From assembly GCF_030272615.1 (NCBI RefSeq), contig NC_081411.1, positions 42,709,140 to 42,773,139 on the forward strand: 64,000 nucleotides of DNA. The letters are read 5' to 3'. A program made the translations under genes and the position numbers. Shown piece by piece: positions 57,743-64,000 of this stretch; positions within the stretch are counted from its first letter, which is position 1; each line of letters opens with the position of its first letter. Source of the stretch: Cryptomeria japonica (Eukaryota; Streptophyta; Pinopsida; Cupressales; Cupressaceae). The notes beneath the pieces were generated by a model, which did not search any database, was not told the origin of the DNA, and worked only from the letters and a program-made list of their open reading frames with translations.

Positions 57743-58062
57743 ATCTCCCCCTTTAGCATTGATGGCAATACAAATATCAACGCCTCTGATTGCTGTTGAG
57801 ATTGGTGAATAGGAATCCTGGTTTACATTACCAAATATTGTGTCTTCATTCTATTGTTAGTTCTCTTAGTCAGACACATACTACTTCTCCCAATTCACAT
57901 AATTATTCTCCCCCTTTGACAATAATGCCAAAGTGAAAGTAAAATATGTAATTCTACTCTCACTGTGATGTTGATGCTCCCCATGTGGAATACATCCACT
58001 CCTTCATCATTGCATGTATAATTATGCAAGTAAATCAAGGACTGATGCAATCAACATCATGT
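57743..58062 (-). other. F polypurine tract and 3' untranslated part
   Basis: Minus-strand GCTAAAGGGGGAGAT directly precedes the LTR (57743-57757). A second purine tract near 57910 resembles those of D near 17600. No gene. Confidence 0.75.
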
Positions 58063-59220
58063 TCAACTAACTTCATGAAGAGGGACAACCCCTAATTGAC
58101 TTCTAAGATACTCCAAAGTGGTCTTAGGCAGAGGTTTGGTTAAGATATCTGCAAGCTACTCCTTGGTAGAAACATGCTCCAAGATAACATCTTTGCTTTG
58201 AACTTTTTCCCTCAAGAAGTGATATTTCAATTCAATGTGCTTGGTCCTTGCATGCAAAACAAGATTTTTAGAGATGTTTATTTCACTTGTATTATCACAC
58301 AAAATCTTTATAGGTTCAGAGATTTCCCTCTTCAAACCTTCCAAAATGTGCCTCATCCACATAGCTTGTGTGTAATTCATATATGTTGCTACATACTTAG
58401 CTTCAACAGTAGATTGTGAAGTGCAACTCTTCTTTTTAATACTCCAAGAGACTAACCTCCCTCTTAAAAAAAATTCTCCACCTGTAGTACTCTTTCGGTC
58501 ATCAATATTTCTTGCCCAATCAGCATCAGTGTATGCTTTTAGATCAAAATTTCCACCATATGGATACCATAATCCATAGTCAACATTACCTCTCAAATAT
58601 CTCAAAATTCTCTTGGTTGCCATCAGATGTGCCTCCTTAGGGTTCTTCTGAAATCTAGTAACAATACCAATTGCATGAGCAATATCCAGATGACTGTGAA
58701 CAACATATTGTAATTTACCAATCATTGACCTGTATTCCTTTTCATCTACATAGTTAGATGTATCTTCCTTGGACAATTTACAACCTGTAACCATTGGGGT
58801 TCCAACTGGTTTACAGTCACTCTTACTGAAAGTCTTCAAAACCTCTTTTACATACTTGGATTGAGTAATGAAAATACCATTCATCATCTGCTATATTTGC
58901 AAGCCTATGAAATTTTTTATTTCACCAACTAATGACATCTCAAATTCATTCTTCATTTCATCTGCAAAACAATTACTCATGTCATCATTACCTCCAAATA
59001 TAATATCATCTACAAATACTTCATTGGCTAGTATGTCATCTCCTTCAGACTTGAGATAAATGTTGTTGTCATCTCTGGTTCTAGCAAATCCTATCTTCAT
59101 CAAATCAGTATGAAGCCTTTCATACCATGCTCTAGATGCCTGCTTTAGTCCATACAAGACTTTATGCAACTTGCATACCATGTCTTCCTTATCTATTGTA
59201 GCATCGTAAATTGTACGCAC
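58063..59220 (-). pseudogene. Copia RT and RNase H fragment of element F
   Basis: One frame with two stops (TAG at 58888-58890 and one near 58155). It opens inside the RT with CKLHKVLYGLKQASRAWYER and the catalytic FVDD (VFVDDIIFGG), goes on with YVKEVLKTFSKSDCKPVGTP and RILRYLRGNVDYGLWYPYGG, and ends LADILTKPLPKTT. RNase H keeps YTDADW, but the second acidic residue is Lys in STVEAKYVATY (D has AEAEY). The RT N-part is missing because E interrupts at 59221. It is closer to intact than D. Confidence 0.88.
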
Positions 59221-59717
59221 TTGCTAAAGTGGTACAATTTCACACCTAGTTTAGCACCCACCTTGGTGCATCTTGCATTTTGCATTGCATTTCCCCTTTA
59301 GCACTTAATTAATTAAAGTAATTAGGTCTAAGGTCCTATTTCATCATCTTCCATATCATAAAGTTGGGCCCTTTTAATTAAAGTGTGCCCCTTTCAATTT
59401 ATTCCTCTAATACATCATTTAATCAAAAACCCTAATTAGGTCCTATTTTGAACTTGGGGGCTTGATTTCGGGGGTCAAAACATCTCGAAATCACCTGTAA
59501 CTTCGGGATTCTCTCTAAAATCATCATATCCGACGGCCCTGAAAATTTGGTGAAAAGTTGTCGGGACCATGGCGCCCAGAGTGCACATGGTCCCAGACAT
59601 TTTTCCCAAAATTTTAGGAGCGCAATCCAATCATAAAATAAAGCTTAACCCCAAGAAATTGGTGGGAGATTCAATCTCTAGGTCGGCCAAAAGTTGAAAT
59701 TAAGACCTAGGGTTTCA

Positions 59718-59725
59718 TATATAAG
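59718..59725 (+). promoter_or_regulatory. Likely TATA box of the E LTR
   Basis: TATATAAG followed by AGCTCTCTTTC, well placed for LTR transcription. The J copy keeps only ATAAGAGCTC at the window edge. Confidence 0.55.
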
Positions 59726-60343
59726 AGCTCTCTTTCTTCATTGGAAAGGATCCGAATTTTGGTTTAAGGGACCTTCTATGTAGTGAAAGAGCAGATCTTT
59801 GAAGACTTCAACAACATTCAACATCCATCCATCAAGAATTCATCAATTTCATTCATCCATTTAGGGCTTTGAAGGCATTGAAGAGCAATAAGGGATCATC
59901 GACTGAAGATTGGCTTGTACCCCTCCCTTGGGGTTGGGTATGATTTCATGTTGTTTTCATGTCTTTGCATAAGCCTCATTATATCATTTGTATTCATGCT
60001 TTAGATCACTTTGCATCTTGATTTGGAGCACTTACATTATCATTCACAAGCAATTAGGGTTTACTTTCTAGGTTGCTCTAGTTTGCTTACTTGCATTTTA
60101 GGATCTTGCACACACACAAGGTCTGCACACACACATTACTTTTACAATACAACTTGGCTATTCGTGGAGGTGGAAATCACCAAAGTGGGGGTTTGACTAA
60201 GGCAAAACCCTATATAGCCACCTACAACCCTTTTCAGATATAAGTGCAGATTTCTGAATTTGAAGGACGTTGCAAGTTGTAGATCTGACGGAAGCAGACT
60301 GAGACAGGACAACACACCAAATTGCAGAGCAGAAACCTAGGAT

Positions 60344-60436
60344 AGGGGCGTGGGGCACCCTGGTCCTGACAGAATAGGGGCACTGGGTGCCTTGGTTCCT
60401 AGGACAGGGGCACTAGGCGCCCTGGTCCCTCAGACA
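60344..60436 (+). repeat. 31-bp LTR minisatellite, three units
   Basis: AGGGGC starts at 60344, 60376 and 60406, each followed by a variant of GGGCACCCTGGTCCT. J has two units. Confidence 0.7.
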
Positions 60437-60863
60437 ACAATAGCTTTCAGCACTTTTCGACAGCTTTCAAGTTGCCAAAAGGAGCAGTTTCAGGTGCAGA
60501 ATCAGGTCAGTGGTGCATGCGCCCCCATCCTGAACATTTCCACTCAGATTTTAACCCCAGGTACACATTTGCATTCTCCTTTTATCCTTGTGTTTATAGC
60601 TTTTCATCACTTAATCTCAATCTTGTAATCTTGTTACTAGTTCATACTTGCACTCCAAGGCTAGTAGTTGAACTTGCATCATTTTATCTATCATTTGCAA
60701 CAAAGGAATAGAAATCCTAATAGGTAGCCCACGGCTCTCTCTTCCACAAAAAGAAGTAGCCAATTGTGTGATACCTCTAGGCTCTTTCGTATTCCACAAG
60801 TGTGTGATTGAAAGTGAGATTAGGGCATGTTTGCTTAGTGTCACTTTTTCCCCCACACATTTT

Positions 60864-60880
60864 TGGTGAACCCGATGTGA
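60864..60880 (+). other. Putative primer-binding site of element E
   Basis: TGGTGAACCCGATGTGA follows the LTR end by four bases. The tRNA is not assigned. Confidence 0.5.
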
Positions 60881-61203
60881 ACTCCAATCTTCTCTAATTC
60901 TGATTTATGTTTTCAAATTTGAGTGTTTATGCTATTTCAAATTCAAATTTGTATTTACAAGTTTTTATTCTTGCAAGATTCAAAAATTTAGAGGAAATTT
61001 TTGCTAAAACCCTAATTTTTCAATTCAAAGTTGAACTTGTGGATAGCTTAATTGGGATCAATAATTTGAAATCTGATTTAGGAACTCATTTGAATCATAA
61101 ATTTCATTTTCTAAATCTACATTCTAAGTGCTTTCATTGGTTAAAATTAAACATTTCCTTCTATTTTGCATGTGTTATCATTTGAAAGAGGAAAATTGTT
61201 GTC
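60881..61203 (+). other. Element E leader
   Basis: AT-rich. A 92-codon ORF (60907-61185) ends 18 bases before the main ORF; it shows no domain and is probably chance. Confidence 0.45.
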
Positions 61204-63060
61204 ATGATGCATTCATTTCATAGATGTGATAATGGGTTAGCTTCCCTTGTTTCAATTTTTCCTTCTCCTAAAGAACCTCTCCCCATCTATAAAAACATTT
61301 TAGTGCCTAAAAGAGTTGCTACCAATCCCTTTGAGACTCTCCCATTCTCTAAGGATGAAAACTTTAAGAGTGATCTTGACAATTCTCCTAAAATGTGCCC
61401 TTCCTATTTAGCTATCCTAGAGGAAGAGAATGGTATCATAAACACCTTTCTTAATGTTACTTCATCTTCCCTACATGATGCCTCTCTAAGTGAAAAGGTA
61501 TTGATGGACATTGACTTATTTTCTCCTAAAGTTGGTCCTTCCAATGGGGGCATGTTAGTGCAACAAGAGGTTATGAACACTTCTTTCAAAGATCTCCTTC
61601 CTAAGCATGAATCTTTGGAGAAATATGTTCATGTTCCTCCTAAAAAAAACTCCCTTCATGAGGATCCTTTTGTGCAAGAAGATGACATTATCCCTACATT
61701 TCCTAGTGATGGCATTTCCTTTTCCAACAAAATTCCCACTAGAGATGATGAATTAATGATAAATGCTTACCCTTCTCCTAAAGTTTGTCTTACCCATAAG
61801 GATCCCTTAGAGAAAGAAGATGAAATAATAAGCAATTTCCTTAATTCTCTCTCCCCTAAAGATCATATTGAACATATTTTGAGGAAAGAGGATGAGTTTA
61901 ACACATCTATTGATGCTCTCCCTCCTAAGAATGAAGAATTAATAAACAATGTTATCTCCTCTCCCAAAATTGACAATACTTCAAACATTCCTTTCAACCA
62001 CTTCACTATTTGGGATGAACCATAAGAAGAAGGTGTAGATTATTCTCTTCCCCATGAGAGAACCCTAGCCAAAGGGGATGAAATCAAGATTGAAAACTCC
62101 CTTGATAGTTTCTCACCTTCCTTGAATCTCAATCATTCTCCCTCTAAAAATAAAGCATCTCCCTCTCCTCAACTTGGTTCTCCTCATAAGGAAACCCTAT
62201 TTCAAAACAAGATGGTTAACATCTCTTTCAAAGATCTCCATCTCAAAAGTGAGACTTTAGAGAGTAATGTTGATCCTTCTCCTAGAGAGTTTATTCCCCA
62301 TGTAGATCCTTTGATGATAGAGGATGATATGACCTTTCCTAGTATTACTCTTCCTACTGGAACATCAATGCCTCCCCCTTGTCTCTCTCCTAAAATTGAT
62401 TTAATCCGTGATAAGATTTTAGTGCAAGAGAAGACTATCAATAATTCTTCCAACACTTTTGTTCATTCCTCTAAACCATCCTCAATCAATTTGATACGTG
62501 TGAATGAAACACCTAACAAACCTCTCTTCACTGTCCAAGGTGCTTGTCCTTCTCAAAATTATCAACCTTTAAATAAGCCTATCTTAGTGGTCCAAGGTGG
62601 TTATGCTAATGATTCTTTTTGCACTCCTAACAAACCTATTATTATTGTACAAGGAGGTTATTCTACTAAGAGCCCTTATGAGTATGCTAAGCAACTGACT
62701 AGAGAGAGTTATAATGCGGTTTCTCATACCTATAACACAAGAAACAATAGGCAACCTAATCATCCTCCAGTTATCCCAACTTCACTTCCTTCTTCCCAAC
62801 CTATTCTTTCGCAAGCTCCACATATTTCACAAGTTCTTGGTAAGGAATATGATCTCATAGAACAACTTAAAGCTACCCCTGCTAAGATATCTCTTTGGGA
62901 TTTGATCCAAACTTCTTCTGCTCATCATGGAATGTTACAAGATGCCTTGAAAGATTTGAATGTGCCTCCACCTAATACATCTAGTAATATAGTGTCTTTG
63001 GTTAACTCTGTGATGAATCCTAAAGCTCAAATTGTGTTTACTCAAGATGAGTTGCCTACT
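61204..63060 (+). pseudogene. Repeat-rich N-terminal ORF of element E, no Gag core seen
   Basis: Starts MMHSFHRCDNGLASLVSIFP, opens 273 codons to TAA at 62023, then stays open in the same frame to the window end. The first part has degenerate repeats of about 35 to 40 residues, with a recurring SPK motif followed by an acidic segment such as EEENGIINTFLN or EKEDEIISNFLN. Around 62515-62680 there are three NKP-VQG units (NKPLFTVQGACP, NKPILVVQGGYA, NKPIIIVQGGYS). DLIEQLKATPAKISLWDLI (near 62850) matches the pre-protease segment of A and B. No RetroGag core or zinc knuckle is visible, so this may be an extra ORF that replaces Gag. Function unknown. Confidence 0.65.
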
Positions 63061-64000
63061 AGTGAAATTCAACATCAATATGATCCCTTGATGATTGTGG
63101 TTATCATAAATGACACTGCTATAAGACGAACACTAGTAGATAATGGTTCTGGCCTTAATGTGTGTAGCATTAATCTATTGCATAAGATGAATGTGGATAC
63201 ATCCCTTATTGAGCCTGACTCTTTTCCCATTCGAGGCTTTGATAATGTGGCTAAGTCTTCATTAGGTATTATCACCTTACCCATCATAGTGGGACCTATT
63301 ACTTTGCCTACTCCTATCCATGTTATGTCGGGAAATCTAACATACAACTTGTTACTAGGGAGACCTTGGATTCACAGTATGCAAGCTGTCCCCTCTACAT
63401 TGCATAGACAAGTTAAATTTATTTATAATAATAAGACATATACCTTGATAGGTGATACTAATTTTCAAGCTTGTTTGCAAACATCTACTTCCAAAGGGAG
63501 TTCTTCTAAGCCTTCCTCTTCTAGTGATGACTCGTTAAACAAGATACCTATGGATGAATCATCACCCTCTGATAATCAAAATTCTTTGGATGAGTCTGAA
63601 GTTCCTGAAGAAGATTCTTCTCAACTTGAATCTACACATGAAAAGGCTTTTGATCCTAAGAAGGTCCTCACAGAAGACGATTCGGGATCTCTTGATTTCA
63701 ATCCCACCTTTGTAGGTGAGTATAGGGTTCCTCCTAGAGAGCTTAAAGTTAAAAAGAAGGAAGAAACTAGAGATCAATCAGTCTTACCTGAACCTATGAG
63801 CAATAATTTTGTGGCTGCTTCTCAAACTTCTTCTCCTCACACCTCTAATTCTGAAGAATTTGGTTCTTTGTCTTATGAAAAACCACCTTTTCTTTCTGAA
63901 ATGGCTAATCGTTATGGTCGTGGTTTTCATATTTTGGCTAAGAGTGGCTATAGTGGAAATGGTTGTGGCGCAAATGAACAAGGAATTAAAGTTCCTTTAG
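63061..64000 (+). CDS. Retropepsin and G-patch of element E, partial
   Basis: Same frame as the preceding ORF, open to the last base. The protease has RRTLVDNGSGLNVCSINLL with the catalytic Asp codon at 63139-63141, in the DNG form found in some plant gypsy proteases. The flap region follows and [17 protein letters not shown] near 63346. A Ser/Glu/Pro-rich linker (63480-63890) leads to the G-patch NRYGRGFHILAKSGYSGNG (63907-63963), then NEQGIKVPL at the end. The same order is found in A and B. Polyprotein domain; RT should follow outside the window. Confidence 0.82.

Larger units (their letters stand above)
30956..59221 (-). mobile_element. Element F: minus-strand Ty1/copia element, split by B and cut by E
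   Basis: On the minus strand: RT and RNase H remnant (58063-59220), purine tract, then a 3' LTR running from 57742 down to 30956 with B inserted in it. It is of the same lineage as D, with matching RT/RNase H text and related LTR motifs. Its 5' half lies beyond the E insertion, outside the window. It sits inside the 3' LTR of A. Confidence 0.82.
59222..60859 (+). mobile_element. 5' LTR of element E
   Basis: 1638 bp, TGCTAAAGTG to CCCCACACA. Its last two thirds match J at 1-1069. Contains a TATA box, an ACAC run and a 31-bp minisatellite. Confidence 0.8.
59222..64000 (+). mobile_element. Element E: 5' part of a third Ty3/gypsy type
   Basis: 5' LTR, PBS, leader, a long repeat-bearing ORF, retropepsin and G-patch up to the window end. 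Start TGCTAAAGTG cuts the RT of F; the left flank is GCACT. Only one stop is seen in 2.8 kb of coding sequence, so it may be among the younger elements here. The 3' LTR and pol are outside the window. Confidence 0.85.

Noticed and set aside
60350-60711. Plus-strand ORFs of 92 and 79 codons in the E LTR
   Set aside because: They lie inside an LTR over a minisatellite, and the J copy does not keep them.
63139-63147. DNG instead of DSG or DTG in the E protease as a novel active site
   Set aside because: DNG and DGG forms are known in plant gypsy proteases of this branch, so it is not in itself unusual.

Overview
This is intergenic DNA from a plant nuclear genome. Nearly all of it is LTR retrotransposon sequence, and I see no host gene, tRNA, rRNA or CRISPR array. 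Plant origin is supported by Ty3/gypsy elements of the Tat/Ogre-like type (retropepsin followed by a G-patch, RT, two RNase H domains, integrase), by Ty1/copia elements primed by initiator tRNA-Met, and by a plant mobile domain fragment. The density, age and depth of nesting suggest a very large genome. A conifer or other gymnosperm is my guess, but the sequence does not prove it.

The window is a set of elements inserted into one another, named here J, H, A, D, G, F, B, C and E. J (1-1069) is a partial LTR of the E family. H (about 1350-3372, minus strand) is a gypsy gag, primer-binding site and LTR remnant cut by A. A (3373-30955, plus strand, cut off by F) is a decayed Tat-like gypsy element. 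It contains copia element D (11849-19175) inside its RNase H, and the non-autonomous long-LTR element G (21576-29214) in its 3' region. The 3' LTR of A is broken at 30956 by F, a minus-strand copia element. The LTR of F is split by B (31172-56589, plus strand), a second Tat-like gypsy element. The 5' LTR of B is split by C (31676-39774, minus strand), a pol-less copia-like element. The remaining pol of F is cut at 59221 by E (59222 to the window end, plus strand), a third gypsy type. The deepest chain is H > A > F > B > C. Target-site duplications support three of the joins: CAACA for C, ATATT/ATATC for B and TTCAT/TTCAC for D.

The autonomous-type elements (A, B, D, F) carry gag, protease, integrase and RT/RNase H modules that once copied and inserted RNA intermediates. 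All are broken by stops, frameshifts and lost catalytic residues, mostly of C-to-T or G-to-A type. C and G look like elements that borrowed enzymes from others. C keeps a Gag-like ORF with five zinc knuckles and a second ORF of about 1,100 codons of unknown function, with no pol. Its LTR shares a C-rich-loop hairpin and AACAGG-type repeats with D and F, which points to that lineage as its helper. B carries an antisense plant mobile domain sequence between integrase and 3' LTR, and inverted arrays of a GTTAGCGC word near its two ends.

Element boundaries rest on LTR comparisons made by eye. LTR divergence figures are eye counts over a few hundred bases, not alignments.
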